In this document: one piece after another, positions 47,129 through 56,569 of the stretch
Position numbering within the stretch: the first letter of the stretch is position 1
Layout: every line of letters begins with the position of its first letter
From: Ancylobacter polymorphus
GTDB taxonomy: Bacteria; Pseudomonadota; Alphaproteobacteria; Rhizobiales; Xanthobacteraceae
Reading direction: 5' to 3'
Assembly: GCF_022836935.1 (NCBI RefSeq)
Contig: NZ_CP083239.1
Span: 2,060,001 to 2,124,000 of the forward strand
DNA length: 64,000 nt
Notes under the pieces: model-generated
What the model saw: only the letters and a program-made list of their open reading frames with translations
Told to the model about the DNA's origin: nothing
The model's database searches: none
Translations under genes and position numbers: made by a program

Positions 47129-47698
47129 ATGACGACCTTGCCGCCCACCGCCGATGGCGGGAGCGAAGACGCCCTCGCCGAGGCTCTGCAAGGCTGCGCG
47201 CGTGGCGAACGCGCCGGCCTGCAGCTTCTCTATGACCGGTTGGCGCCAAAGATGACCGGCGTCGCCCTGCGCATGCTGCGCCGGCGCGATCTCGCCGACG
47301 AGGTGGTGCACGACACCTTTCTGCGCATCTGGGACAAGGCCGGCACGTTCGACGCCGCGCGCGGCCGGCCCACCTCCTGGGCCTTCGCCATCCTGCGCAA
47401 CACCGCCCTCAACGTGCTGCGCGGCGAGGGGCGGATGGAATCGGTCGGCGATTTCGAGGCGATCGAGCCGGCCAGCGAGGCAGCGGATGCCGAGGCGCTG
47501 GTCATGGCGCTGTCCGAGACCAGCGCGCTGCGGCGGTGTCTCGACCGGCTGGAGCCGCTGCGACGCCGGGCGATCCTGCTCGCCTATATGCGCGGGCTGA
47601 CCCATGGCGAACTGGCGGGAAGGCTCGGCGTGCCGCTCGGCACCGCCAAGGCGTGGATCCGCCGCAGCCTGCTCACCCTGCGGGAGTGCATGACATGA
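47129..47698 (+). CDS. ECF sigma factor (RpoE/SigK-like)
   Basis: 189 residues. Region 2 (LQLLYDRLAPKMTGVALRMLRRRDLADEVVHDTFLRIWDKAGTF) and region 4 (LEPLRRRAILLAYMRGLTHGELAGRLGVPLGTAKAWIRRSLLTLRECM) are complete, with no region 3. It overlaps the anti-sigma gene by 4 bases (ATGA). It resembles SigK-type ECF factors regulated by RskA-like anti-sigmas. Target genes probably include the divergent DUF4394 gene. Confidence 0.9.
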   Translation: MTTLPPTADGGSEDALAEALQGCARGERAGLQLLYDRLAPKMTGVALRMLRRRDLADEVVHDTFLRIWDKAGTFDAARGRPTSWAFAILRNTALNVLRGEGRMESVGDFEAIEPASEAADAEALVMALSETSALRRCLDRLEPLRRRAILLAYMRGLTHGELAGRLGVPLGTAKAWIRRSLLTLRECMT

Positions 47699-48420
47699 GC
47701 GCCGACGAGCGCGACCGGCTGGCGAGCGAGTATGTGCTCGGCCTGCTCGACGCGGAGGAAATGCGCCGCTGTGAGGAGCGGCTGGAACGCGACGCCGGGC
47801 TCGCCGTGCAGGTGGAGCTGTGGCGGGCGCGCCTCGCCGAACTGGATGCCACCGCCGCGCCGGTGAGGCCCGATCCGGCGCTGTGGCCGCGGATCGAGGC
47901 GGCGCTGGCGGTGCCGGCACCGAAGGCGGCGCGCCCCGCGCCCGCCCGCCCCTCGCGGCTGGCGACAGGGTGGGAGAGTCTCAGCCTGTGGCGCTTCTAT
48001 GGGCTGGCGACCTCGGCCGCGCTGGTGCTACTCGCGATCGGCACGGCGCAGCTGGCGCGGCAGGCGGCACAGGCGCCGGTGCTGGTGGCGGTGCTGATCT
48101 CGGACCAGAACCAGCCGGCGGCTGTGGTCAATGCCTTCCGCGACGGGCGCACCGAGCTGCTGGCGCTGAGCGCCCTGAAGGCGCCGGAGGGCAAGTCGTT
48201 GCAGGTGTGGACGCTGTGGGACCGCGAGCGCGGGCCGGTCTCGGTCGGCCTCTTGGAGGCGATGCGCAATGTCGAGCTCAGCGTCGAGGGCCTGCCGGCG
48301 CCGGCGGCGGAGCAGCTTTACGAGGTGACGCTGGAGCCGGCAGGCGGTTCGCCCACCGGCCGCCCGACCGGGCCGATCCTGATGAAGGGCAATGCCAGCC
48401 GGACCGAGACGGGGACCTGA
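47695..48420 (+). CDS. RskA-type anti-sigma factor
   Basis: 241 residues. N-terminal sigma-binding helices with the anti-sigma start MSADERDRLASEYVLGLLDAEE, one membrane helix (around residues 100-117, RFYGLATSAALVLLAIGTA) and a periplasmic RskA domain (LLALSALKAPEGKSLQVWTLWD). No CHCC zinc motif. Start at 47695 overlaps the sigma stop. It should hold the sigma factor at the membrane until a periplasmic signal arrives. Confidence 0.9.
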   Translation: MSADERDRLASEYVLGLLDAEEMRRCEERLERDAGLAVQVELWRARLAELDATAAPVRPDPALWPRIEAALAVPAPKAARPAPARPSRLATGWESLSLWRFYGLATSAALVLLAIGTAQLARQAAQAPVLVAVLISDQNQPAAVVNAFRDGRTELLALSALKAPEGKSLQVWTLWDRERGPVSVGLLEAMRNVELSVEGLPAPAAEQLYEVTLEPAGGSPTGRPTGPILMKGNASRTETGT

Positions 48421-48426
48421 GCGCGC

Positions 48427-49479
48427 TCAGTCGAACAGCCGCTGGCCGGCGACGCTCTGCACCGCCACCGGGGCGCGGGCGCGGGCATCGGACGGGGTGA
48501 AACCGTGCTGCGCCTTGAACTGGCGGGAGAAATGCGCGCAGTCCGAGAAGCCGGCTTCCAGCGCGATATCGGTGACCGAGCGGCCGGTGGTGTCGAGCAG
48601 GAAGCGGGCATAGCGCAGCCGCAGCCGGCGGTAGAACTCCGCCGGGCGCTGGCCCATCACCGTCTGGAACAGGCGCTCCAACTGGCGGGTGGAAAGCTGT
48701 AGCCGGCGGGCGATGTCGGCGATGGGCAGCGGATCGGCGAGGTGCTGCTCCATCATCAAGAGCGCGCGGCGCACGCGGTCATCCGCCACCAGATCGGCGA
48801 TGGGCGGGTGCGGCTGGGATTCGGTGCCGGGGCGCTGGCGGTCCAGCAGCAGCACGTGCCGGCTCTTCTGGGCGATGGAGCGGCCGAGAAACTTCTCCAC
48901 CAGCGCGGTGGCGAGATCGGCCGCGCCGCCGCCGCCGGCGCAGGTGATGCGGTCGCCATCGATGACATAGAGCCGGTCCGCCACCGGGGTGTGGTGGGGG
49001 AATTCCTCCATGAAATCCTGATAGTGATACCAGGACACGCAGCAGCGCCGGCCGGTCATCAGCCCGGCGCGGGCGAGCACGAAGGAGCCGGTGCAGACGC
49101 CGACCAGCGGCACGCCGGCACGGGCGGCGCGCTTGAGATAGGCGATGCTCTCCTCGTCCAGCTGCTGGCCGCCATGCAGCAGGCCGCCGACGACGATGAT
49201 GTAGTGGAAGTTCGCGGGGTCGGCGAGCGGGCCGGAGGGCGCCACCGTGATGCCGCAGCTGGCGCGGATCGGCTCCTGCCGCGAGGACATGACCTGCCAG
49301 CGGGCGAGGATGGGGCGGGAGCGGTCGCCATCATCGGCGGCGAGGCGGAACTGGTCGACCATCAGCGAAAACGCCGAGAGGGTGAAATTATCGGCCAGGA
49401 TGAAGCCGACATTCAGCACCGGCGCCGCCGTGCTGGACGCGCTCGTCATGGCCAGGGAGGGGGGACGCTGCTGGTTCAT
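48427..49479 (-). CDS. GlxA-family AraC-type regulator (copy 2, GbdR-like)
   Basis: 350 residues. Amidotransferase-like domain (VGVCTGSFVLARAGLMTGRR) followed by two AraC HTH motifs (LPIADIARRLQLSTRQLERLFQTVMG and VTDIALEAGFSDCAHFSRQF). ATG 49479 (MNQQRPPSLAM) has AGGAG upstream. Placed directly downstream of sdaA on the same strand, it is a good candidate for the glycine-betaine/dimethylglycine activator GbdR, which controls gbc, dgc and sox genes in Pseudomonas. Assignment relative to copy 1 is open. Confidence 0.87.
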   Translation of the reverse strand: MNQQRPPSLAMTSASSTAAPVLNVGFILADNFTLSAFSLMVDQFRLAADDGDRSRPILARWQVMSSRQEPIRASCGITVAPSGPLADPANFHYIIVVGGLLHGGQQLDEESIAYLKRAARAGVPLVGVCTGSFVLARAGLMTGRRCCVSWYHYQDFMEEFPHHTPVADRLYVIDGDRITCAGGGGAADLATALVEKFLGRSIAQKSRHVLLLDRQRPGTESQPHPPIADLVADDRVRRALLMMEQHLADPLPIADIARRLQLSTRQLERLFQTVMGQRPAEFYRRLRLRYARFLLDTTGRSVTDIALEAGFSDCAHFSRQFKAQHGFTPSDARARAPVAVQSVAGQRLFD

Positions 49480-49573
49480 GGCCTGCTCCTCGGCCCAGCA
49501 TAGCAAATTTGCGGCGTCAGGTCGCACCGGCTGTGCGGCGGGTGAGGGCTTCCTCGGCGGCGGCATGGGCGGC

Positions 49574-50938
49574 TCAGCATTCCGGCAGGTTCACGGCGAG
49601 GCCGCCCAGCGAGGTTTCCTTGTATTTCGAGGCCATGTCGCGGCCGGTCTCGCGCATGGTGACGATGACCTTGTCGAGCGAGACGATGTGGGTGCCGTCG
49701 CCATGCAGCGCCAGCGAGGCGGCGTTGACCGCGCTGATGGCGCCGAAGGCGTTGCGCTCGATGCAGGGCACCTGCACCAGCCCGCCAATGGGGTCGCAGG
49801 TCATGCCGAGATGGTGCTCCATGCCGATTTCCGCCGCGTTCTCCACCTGCGCCGGCGTGCCGCCCAGCGCGGCGGCGAGCCCGCCCGCCGCCATGGAGCA
49901 GGCGACGCCGACTTCCCCCTGGCAGCCGACCTCGGCGCCGGAGATCGAGGCGTTGATCTTGAACAGCGCGCCGATGGCGGTGGCGGTGAGCAGGAAGACG
50001 TGCAACCCCTCCCGGTTCGCGCCGGGGCAATGGTCGCGGTAATAGCGCAGCGTCGCCGGCACCACGCCGGCCGCGCCATTGGTCGGGGCGGTGACCACCC
50101 GCCCGCCGGCGGCGTTTTCCTCATTCACCGCGATGGCGTAGAGGCTGACCCAGTCCATGATCTCATGCGGGGTCGGGGCGTTGCGGGCGAGAAGGCTGTC
50201 GCGGATCGCCTTGGCCCGGCGCTTGACCTGCAGCCCGCCGGGCAATTCGCCCGAGGTGGAAAGGCCGCGGTCGATGCAGGCCATCATCGCCTCGACCACG
50301 CCGTCGAGCCGCGCTTCCACCTCGGCCGGCGCGCGGCGGACGCGCTCATTGGCGAGGACCAGCTCGGCGATGGAGAGGTTTTCGCGCGCCGCATAGGCCA
50401 GCAGCTCGCGGGCATTGCGGAACGGGTAGGGCAGGGCGGCCTCGTCCTCGGCCGGCGGCTGGCCGACCTCCGCCTCCGGCACGACGAAGCCGCCGCCGAT
50501 GGAGCACCAGCGCGCCTCGGACAGCGGCGCGCCCTCCGCCGCGAAAGCGCGGAAGGCGAGCGTGTTCGGGTGCTGCGGGGTGGGCGAGACGCCGTCAAAA
50601 ACGATGTCGCGCGCGGGATCGAAGCTGATGCCGTGGCTGCCGCCGAGCGGCAGGCGGCCGTCTTCCGCCACGCCGGCGACGAGCAGGTCGGCGCGGTCGG
50701 GATCGACATTGCGCGGGTGCAGGCCGGCGAGGCCGAGGATCACCGCCTTGTCGGTGCCATGGCCCTTGCCGGTCCAGGCGAGCGAACCATAGAGCATCAC
50801 CTCCACGCGGGCGGTGCGCGCCAGCACTCCTTCGGCCGCGAGGCCCTCAGTGAAGCGCAGCGCGGCCAGCATCGGCCCCACCGTGTGCGAGGAGGAGGGG
50901 CCGATGCCGATCTTGAACAGCTCGAAGGCACTGATCAT
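49574..50938 (-). CDS. sdaA: L-serine ammonia-lyase, single chain
   Basis: Iron-sulfur serine dehydratase, serine to pyruvate plus ammonia. 454 residues. Beta domain begins [23 protein letters not shown]; the alpha domain holds [19 protein letters not shown] and [18 protein letters not shown], which include the cluster cysteines. It is placed after soxG, so serine made from sarcosine-derived glycine and methylene-THF can enter central metabolism. The gap to soxG holds a family C repeat. ATG 50938 matches the family start; upstream open frame runs through the repeat. Confidence 0.94.
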   Translation of the reverse strand: MISAFELFKIGIGPSSSHTVGPMLAALRFTEGLAAEGVLARTARVEVMLYGSLAWTGKGHGTDKAVILGLAGLHPRNVDPDRADLLVAGVAEDGRLPLGGSHGISFDPARDIVFDGVSPTPQHPNTLAFRAFAAEGAPLSEARWCSIGGGFVVPEAEVGQPPAEDEAALPYPFRNARELLAYAARENLSIAELVLANERVRRAPAEVEARLDGVVEAMMACIDRGLSTSGELPGGLQVKRRAKAIRDSLLARNAPTPHEIMDWVSLYAIAVNEENAAGGRVVTAPTNGAAGVVPATLRYYRDHCPGANREGLHVFLLTATAIGALFKINASISGAEVGCQGEVGVACSMAAGGLAAALGGTPAQVENAAEIGMEHHLGMTCDPIGGLVQVPCIERNAFGAISAVNAASLALHGDGTHIVSLDKVIVTMRETGRDMASKYKETSLGGLAVNLPEC

Positions 50939-50970
50939 GGCGGTGTGTTCCGCGAGGGGGCGAGAGGGCC

Positions 50971-51101
50971 GAAGAGTCTCTGCTGGGTCCCGGCTCAGCG
51001 CTGCACGTCGTGCAGCTTGGCCGGGACACGGGTCGGGTCTTTCGTGTCCCGGCCCAGCGGAGGCGCAGCCGGAGCGCCGCGCCGGGACCCAGGGGAAACT
51101 C
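50971..51101 (+). repeat. Palindromic intergenic repeat, family C, copy 2
   Basis: Same order of segments as 4251-4378: CTGGGTCCCGG, CCGGGACAC, GTGTCCCGG, GCAGCCGGAGCGCCG, CCGGGACCCAGG. It lies between soxG and sdaA. Confidence 0.75.
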
Positions 51102-51127
51102 GCGCGTAGCCCCGCTGTCGGCAAAAG

Positions 51128-51712
51128 TCACGCCAGTTCGCGGCGGGCGTCTTCCAAGAGTTCCCAGACATAGGGCGCGAAGGAGCGCCAGACATCGATG
51201 TGGAACACGTCCGCAGCATGGCGCACCAGCACGATTTCCGCCTTGTGGAACACGGTGCGGGTGCACATGCCGACCGGGAACGCGTCGAGCGACAGGTCCA
51301 GCGGGTTGCCCTGGTTGAGCACGAAGGCGGCCTTGTCGCCCGCGATCTCGATGCCGACGCTGCGCGCGGAGACATCGACCAGAGAGTGGGGAAGACCCGC
51401 CGTCGCGGCCTCGATGGCGGCGAAGAGCGGCGCGTGCTCCGTGCCGGGGGCGAGCAGCAGCCACTCATCCGGGCCGAGCCAGAAGGCGAAGCGGCCACCT
51501 GCGGCATTGAAGCGGCAGGCCTCGCGCGGCAGGGCGACGCCGAAGGCCTCGCCGGCCGGGCCGATCGCCGCCTCGCGGCCACGGAAGACCAGGCGGGCGG
51601 CGTCGCCCAGCGCGGTGAGCCGCGCGGCGGGGAGGACGCGGGAGGCGGGGGCCAGCGCGCTGAGCGGGCGGGCGGGTGCGAGGGACGCGGTCACGGCAGC
51701 GCTCTCAACCAT
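51128..51712 (-). CDS. soxG: Sarcosine oxidase gamma subunit
   Basis: 194 residues, the smallest-but-one subunit of heterotetrameric sarcosine oxidase, with a GcvT-like fold (FAFWLGPDEWLLLAPG, LVDVSARSVGIEIAG, GMCTRTVFHKAEIVLVRHAADVFHIDVWRSFAPYVWE). It overlaps soxA by 8 bases. Needed for assembly of the covalent-flavin enzyme. Confidence 0.92.
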   Translation of the reverse strand: MVESAAVTASLAPARPLSALAPASRVLPAARLTALGDAARLVFRGREAAIGPAGEAFGVALPREACRFNAAGGRFAFWLGPDEWLLLAPGTEHAPLFAAIEAATAGLPHSLVDVSARSVGIEIAGDKAAFVLNQGNPLDLSLDAFPVGMCTRTVFHKAEIVLVRHAADVFHIDVWRSFAPYVWELLEDARRELA

Positions 51713-54700
51713 TGAGGCGTTCTCCCTTGGGGTCGTAGAACACCGGCTCGACCACCTCGACCTCGATGGCGTGGGTCGGCATCGGCACCATCAGCTTCGT
51801 GCCGATGCGGGCGCGCCCGCCCTTCACCATCGCCAGCGCGATGGAGCGGCCGAGAACGGCGCTGTGATAGGAGGAGGTGACGAAGCCGAGCATCGGCACC
51901 GGCACTGGAGCCGAGGGGTCGGCGACGATCTGTGCGCCTTCCTCCAGCACCACCTTTGGGTCGGTGGTCTTGAGGCCGACGAGCTGGCGGCGGTCCGGGG
52001 CGGACATGGACTCGCGGATGAGCGAGCGCTTGCCGACGAAGTCCTTCTTCGCCTTGCCCACCGCCCAGCCGAGATTGACATCGTCCGGCGTCGCCGTGCC
52101 GTCCGTTTCCTGGCCGACGATGATGTAGCCCTTCTCGGCGCGCAGCACATGCATGGTCTCGGTGCCATAGGGCGTGATGCCGAAGCGCTCGCCGGCGGCA
52201 TAGACCGCTTCCCACACCGCCCGTCCATCGGCGGAGGGCACGTTGATCTCGAAGCCGAGTTCGCCGGTGAAGGAGACGCTGAACAGCCGGGTAGGCACGC
52301 CGAGAATGGTGCCCTCGCGCACGCTCATATGCGGGAAGGCCTCCTTGGAGAGGTCGATGCCCTCGATCAGCGGGGCGATGACCTCGCGCGCCTTCGGCCC
52401 CTGCACGGCGATGACCGACCATTGCTCGGTGGTGGAGGTGAGCCACACATCAAGGTCGGGCCATTCGGTCTGGAGATAGTCCTCCATATGCGCCAGCACG
52501 CGCGGGGCGCCGCCCGTGGTGGTGGTGACATGGAAGCGGTCCGCCGCTATGCGCCCGACGACGCCGTCATCCATGACGAAGCCGTCTTCGCGGAGCATGA
52601 CGCCGTAGCGCAGCCGGCCGGGCTCCAGCTTGGCCCAGGCGTTGGTGTACATGCGGTTCATGAACTCGGCGGCATCCGGGCCGACGATCTCGATCTTGCC
52701 GAGGGTGGAGGCGTCGAACATGCCGACGCTGGCGCGCACCGCCTTGCACTCACGGGCGACGGCGGCGTGCATGTCTTCACCCGCGCGGGGGAAGTAATGC
52801 GCGCGCTTCCAGTTGCCGACATCCTCGAAGGCGGCGCCGTGTTCGGCGGCCCAGTCATGGATGGCGGTCTTGCGGACGGGATCGAACACATCGCCGCGCG
52901 CCGCCCCTGCGAACAGGCCGAACGTGGTGGGGGTGAAGGGCGGGCGGAAGGTGGTGAGCCCGATCTTCGGCACCGGCGTGTCGAGCGCCTCGGAGACGAT
53001 GCCGAGGGCGTTCATGTTCGAGGTCTTGCCCTGGTCGGTCGCCATGCCCGTGGTGGTGTAGCGCTTCACATGCTCGATGGAGCGCATGCCCTCGCGAGTG
53101 GCGAGCTTCAGGTCCTTGGAGGTGACATCGTTCTGCCAGTCGACGAACGCCTTGGTGAAGGCGGGGTTGCGCCCATGCGGGGTGGCGCCGATGAAGCCGC
53201 CCGTGCCGAGATCCTCGGCGCTGGCGGGGAGGCTCCGCGACGGCGCGGCCGGCGCCGGCGTGGCGCCGCGCGCGGGCGAAGTGTAGGTGCGAGAAGCGAG
53301 CGCGGCGGCTTCGCCCTGGGCGTAGCCGTCTTCCAGCACGCGCTGCAGGCCATTCACGCCGCGGCAGGCGCCGGCGGAACGCTCGCGCTCCACCGAGGTG
53401 CCGGGCAGATAGGCGCCGGCGGCGCCGTCCCACACCAGCTTGCCGCGCGATTGCGAGAACAGATGCACGCTCGGCGTGAAGCCGCCGGACATCAGCACCG
53501 CGTCGCAGGCAATGGTTTCCGCCGGGCCGACCGTGCCCTTCGTCACCTTGGCGAGCTGGGCGGAGGCGACGCGCAGCCGGCCCTTGGTGCCGACCAGCAC
53601 GGTGGAGGGGCGCACATCGATGCCCGCCGCGAGCGCGCGGGAGGGGAGTTCGCCGGAGACTTCCGCGCGCAGATCGGCGATGGCGGCGATGCTGACGCCG
53701 GCGGCCTTGAGATCGAGCGCGGTGCGGTAGCCGGCATCGCAGGCGGTGAAGATCACCGCGCGCTCGCCGACCTTGGTGCCGTAGCGATTGGCGTAGGTGC
53801 GGGCGGAATCGGCCAGCAGCACACCCGGCCGGTCATTGTCGGGGAACACCAGCGGGCGCTCCAGCGCGCCGGCGGCGATGACCACCTCTTTCGCCCGCAC
53901 TTCCCACAGCCGCTCGCGCGGCAAATCGGGGCCGGGGGCGGCGAGGTGCTCGGTGACGCGCTCGGCCAGCGCAATGTGGTTGTGCGGGAAATAGCCGAAG
54001 GCGGTGGTGCGCGGCATCAGCGTGACATTGTCGCGCGCCGTGAGGCTCGCCAGCGTCGCGGCCAGCCAATCGGCAGCGGGCTTGCCTTCGATGGTGGCGG
54101 TGGTCTCGGACAGCAGCGAGCCGCCGAGTTCCGCCTGCTCGTCGCACAGGATCACCTTCGCACCGCTCTCGGCGGCGGCGAGCGCGGCGGCAAGGCCGGC
54201 CGGGCCGGCGCCGACGACGAGCACATCGCAATGGGCGTGGTTCTGGGTGTAGCGGTCCGGGTCCGGCAGATCGGGCGCGACGCCGAGGCCGGCCATGGCG
54301 CGAATCTTCGGCTCGTAGAAGCGCTTCCACGCCCCTGCCGGCCACATAAAGGTCTTGTAGTAGAAGCCCGCCGGCAGGAAGGGCGCGGCGAGGTCGTTGA
54401 TCGCGCCGGCGTCGAAGGAGAGCGAGGGCCAGCGGTTCTGGCTCTGCGCCTTCAGCCCCTCGTAAAGTTCCACCTGCGTGGCGCGCAGGTTCGGCGCGGC
54501 GCGGGCGGCGTCGCGGGCGACATTGACCAGCGCATTGGGCTCGTCCGAGCCGGCGGAGAGGAAGCCGCGCGGGCGGTGATATTTGAACGAGCGCCCAATG
54601 AGGTGGACGCCATTGGCAATGAGCGCCGAGGCCAGCGTGTCGCCCTTGAAGCCGGAGAAGGTCTGCCCGTCGAAGCGGAAGGACAGCGGCGCGGCGCGGT

Positions 54701-54740
54701 CGATGCGCCCGCCCGAGGCGGTGCGGAAGCGGTTGGTCAT
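51705..54740 (-). CDS. soxA: Sarcosine oxidase alpha subunit
   Basis: 1011 residues. N-terminal 2Fe-2S-like fold region (FDGQTFSGFKGDTLASALIANG), NAD/FAD Rossmann (CDVLVVGAGPAGLAAALAAAESGAKVILCDE) and a C-terminal GcvT-like tetrahydrofolate domain (ARECKAVRASVGMFDASTLGKIEIVGPDAAEF ... GELGFEINVPSADGRAVWEAV). It transfers the one-carbon unit to THF, forming 5,10-methylene-THF. Length and domain order are typical. It starts 1 base after the soxD stop. Confidence 0.96.
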   Translation of the reverse strand: MTNRFRTASGGRIDRAAPLSFRFDGQTFSGFKGDTLASALIANGVHLIGRSFKYHRPRGFLSAGSDEPNALVNVARDAARAAPNLRATQVELYEGLKAQSQNRWPSLSFDAGAINDLAAPFLPAGFYYKTFMWPAGAWKRFYEPKIRAMAGLGVAPDLPDPDRYTQNHAHCDVLVVGAGPAGLAAALAAAESGAKVILCDEQAELGGSLLSETTATIEGKPAADWLAATLASLTARDNVTLMPRTTAFGYFPHNHIALAERVTEHLAAPGPDLPRERLWEVRAKEVVIAAGALERPLVFPDNDRPGVLLADSARTYANRYGTKVGERAVIFTACDAGYRTALDLKAAGVSIAAIADLRAEVSGELPSRALAAGIDVRPSTVLVGTKGRLRVASAQLAKVTKGTVGPAETIACDAVLMSGGFTPSVHLFSQSRGKLVWDGAAGAYLPGTSVERERSAGACRGVNGLQRVLEDGYAQGEAAALASRTYTSPARGATPAPAAPSRSLPASAEDLGTGGFIGATPHGRNPAFTKAFVDWQNDVTSKDLKLATREGMRSIEHVKRYTTTGMATDQGKTSNMNALGIVSEALDTPVPKIGLTTFRPPFTPTTFGLFAGAARGDVFDPVRKTAIHDWAAEHGAAFEDVGNWKRAHYFPRAGEDMHAAVARECKAVRASVGMFDASTLGKIEIVGPDAAEFMNRMYTNAWAKLEPGRLRYGVMLREDGFVMDDGVVGRIAADRFHVTTTTGGAPRVLAHMEDYLQTEWPDLDVWLTSTTEQWSVIAVQGPKAREVIAPLIEGIDLSKEAFPHMSVREGTILGVPTRLFSVSFTGELGFEINVPSADGRAVWEAVYAAGERFGITPYGTETMHVLRAEKGYIIVGQETDGTATPDDVNLGWAVGKAKKDFVGKRSLIRESMSAPDRRQLVGLKTTDPKVVLEEGAQIVADPSAPVPVPMLGFVTSSYHSAVLGRSIALAMVKGGRARIGTKLMVPMPTHAIEVEVVEPVFYDPKGERLNG

Positions 54741-54741
54741 G

Positions 54742-55041
54742 TCACTTGCTCCCGCCGCTGGAGGCGTCGATGTCCGGACGCGGCTCGCCGGCCTTGTAGG
54801 TGGTGACGAAGAAGTCGCTCACCGTGTCGCGCAGGGCGTTGAAGTAACGCCCGCAGCCATGGATGTGGCGCCAGCGCTCGGCGTGCAGGCCCTTGGGATT
54901 GGTGCGGTTGTAGAGGAAATCGGCCCATTCCGCGTCGGTGAGGGCGGAAGGGTCGGCCGGGCGGGCAATGTGCGCCTCGCCGCCATAGCGGAACTCGACT
55001 TCCGGCCGGGCGCCGCACCAGGGGCAGGTGATGATGAGCAT
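54742..55041 (-). CDS. soxD: Sarcosine oxidase delta subunit
   Basis: 99 residues. N-terminal zinc-binding pattern CPWCGARPEVEF with His/Cys ligands later in HIHGCGRYFN (about residues 59-66); also the conserved DFLYNRTNPKG. Standard position between soxB and soxA. Confidence 0.94.
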   Translation of the reverse strand: MLIITCPWCGARPEVEFRYGGEAHIARPADPSALTDAEWADFLYNRTNPKGLHAERWRHIHGCGRYFNALRDTVSDFFVTTYKAGEPRPDIDASSGGSK

Positions 55042-55053
55042 GTCCTGCCCTCC

Positions 55054-56304
55054 TCAGTGCGCGACGGCGGCGGCGGCCGCTTCGTCGATCAGGAAACCGT
55101 CGCGGAAGCGCTCCAGCGTGAAGGGCGCGTTGATGGCGTGCGGGGCGTCCTTCGCGATGGTGTGGGCGAAGACATGGCCGGAGCCCGGCGTCGCCTTGAA
55201 GCCGCCGGTGCCCCAGCCGCAATTCACATAGAGACCCGGCACCGGGGTCTTGGCGATGATCGGCGAGCGGTCCGGCGTCACGTCGACGATGCCACCCCAG
55301 TTGCGCAGCATGCGCAGGCGCCGGAACTGCGGAACCAGCTCGCAGATGGCGTCGAGCGTATGGGCCGTGATGTGCAGCGCGCCGCGCTGGGAATAGGAGG
55401 TGTAGGCATCCGTGCCGGCGCCGATGACCATCTCGCCCTTGTCGGACTGCGAGATATAGGCATGGATGGTGTTGCTCATGACCACGGTGGGGAAGGCGGG
55501 CTTCACCGGCTCCGACACCAGCGCCTGCAGCGGGAAGCTCTCCAGCGGCATGCGCAGCCCGGCCATCGCCATGACGACGCTGGTGTGGCCGGCGGCGGAG
55601 ACGCCGACCTTCTTCGCCCGGATGAAGCCGCGCGAGGTTTCCACCCCCTCCACCGCGCCGGAGGGACCGCGACGGATGCCTGTGACCTCGCAGTTCTGGA
55701 TGATGTCGACGCCGCGCGAATCCGCGGCGCGGGCAAAGCCCCAGGCCACCGCGTCATGCCGCGCCGTGCCGCCGCGCCGCTGCAGCGCGCCGCCGATGAT
55801 GGGGTAGCGCATGCTCTTGATGTTGAGCGGCGGGCAGAATTCCTTCACCTGCTCGGCGGTGAGCCATTCATTGTCGACGCCGTTCAGCCGGTTGGCATGG
55901 ACATGGCGCTTGAAGCTGATCTCGTCATGGTGGTTGTGCGCCAGCATCAATACGCCGCGCGCCGAATACATGACGTTGTAGTTGATGTCCTGCGACAGGC
56001 CTTCCCACAGCTTCACCGCGTGCTCGTAGAGCGCGGCGCTTTCGTCGAACAGATAGTTCGAGCGCACGATAGTGGTGTTGCGGCCGGTATTGCCGCCGCC
56101 GAGCCAGCCGCGCTCGATGACCGCGACATTGGTGATGCCGTGTTCCTTGGCGAGGTAATAGGCCGCCGCCAGGCCATGCCCGCCGGCGCCGACGATGACG
56201 ACATCGTATTCGGCCTTCGGCTCGGGATTGCGCCATTGCGGCTGCCAGCTCTTGTGGCCGCCCAGCGCGCGGCGGAACAGCTCGAAGCCGGAGAATTTCT
56301 GCAC
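55054..56304 (-). CDS. soxB: Sarcosine oxidase beta subunit
   Basis: Flavoprotein subunit carrying covalent FMN and the sarcosine oxidation site. 416 residues from GTG 56304 (start of [15 protein letters not shown]), which has GGAGG 5 bases upstream; the long open frame farther upstream is not family-like. Rossmann motif [24 protein letters not shown] and [17 protein letters not shown] are signatures. First gene of soxBDAG. Three TGTCGC direct repeats lie about 135-165 bases upstream. Confidence 0.95.
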   Translation of the reverse strand: MQKFSGFELFRRALGGHKSWQPQWRNPEPKAEYDVVIVGAGGHGLAAAYYLAKEHGITNVAVIERGWLGGGNTGRNTTIVRSNYLFDESAALYEHAVKLWEGLSQDINYNVMYSARGVLMLAHNHHDEISFKRHVHANRLNGVDNEWLTAEQVKEFCPPLNIKSMRYPIIGGALQRRGGTARHDAVAWGFARAADSRGVDIIQNCEVTGIRRGPSGAVEGVETSRGFIRAKKVGVSAAGHTSVVMAMAGLRMPLESFPLQALVSEPVKPAFPTVVMSNTIHAYISQSDKGEMVIGAGTDAYTSYSQRGALHITAHTLDAICELVPQFRRLRMLRNWGGIVDVTPDRSPIIAKTPVPGLYVNCGWGTGGFKATPGSGHVFAHTIAKDAPHAINAPFTLERFRDGFLIDEAAAAAVAH

Positions 56305-56437
56305 ATTCGCCTCCGCGGCAAAGAGTGAGACGCAGGCGGCCGAACCGAGGGGGCGGGGCCGCTTTCGTCGTCTGTCCGCATGCTCGCGCGCCGGCCGCAA
56401 AACGGCGAGCATTGTTTCGGCGCTGGCGTTGAACGAA

Positions 56438-56470
56438 TGCGACATGAGATGCGACATGCCTTGCGACATG
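56438..56470 (-). promoter_or_regulatory. Three 12-bp-spaced CATGTCGCA repeats upstream of soxB
   Basis: TGCGACATG at 56438, 56450 and 56462 on the plus strand reads as CATGTCGCA on the minus strand with an exact 12-bp period. The soxB-proximal copy continues as TGTCGC-N8-AA, the half-site seen at gbcA. It lies between divergent soxB and the DUF1275 gene. Confidence 0.6.
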
Positions 56471-56569
56471 ACGCGCGCGCGCCTCTGCCGCAATCCGCGT
56501 TTGGACCGCCCCTGCCGCGGCCCGGAGCCAATTGGGCTAGGCTGGGGAAGATTGGCCCGGAGATTCGCG

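Noticed and set aside
51198..54806. Very long open frame on the plus strand, opposite soxA
   Set aside because: Antisense to a fully recognised soxA/soxG; the translation is Gly/Ala/Arg/His-rich without any family, as expected from the GC-rich complement.
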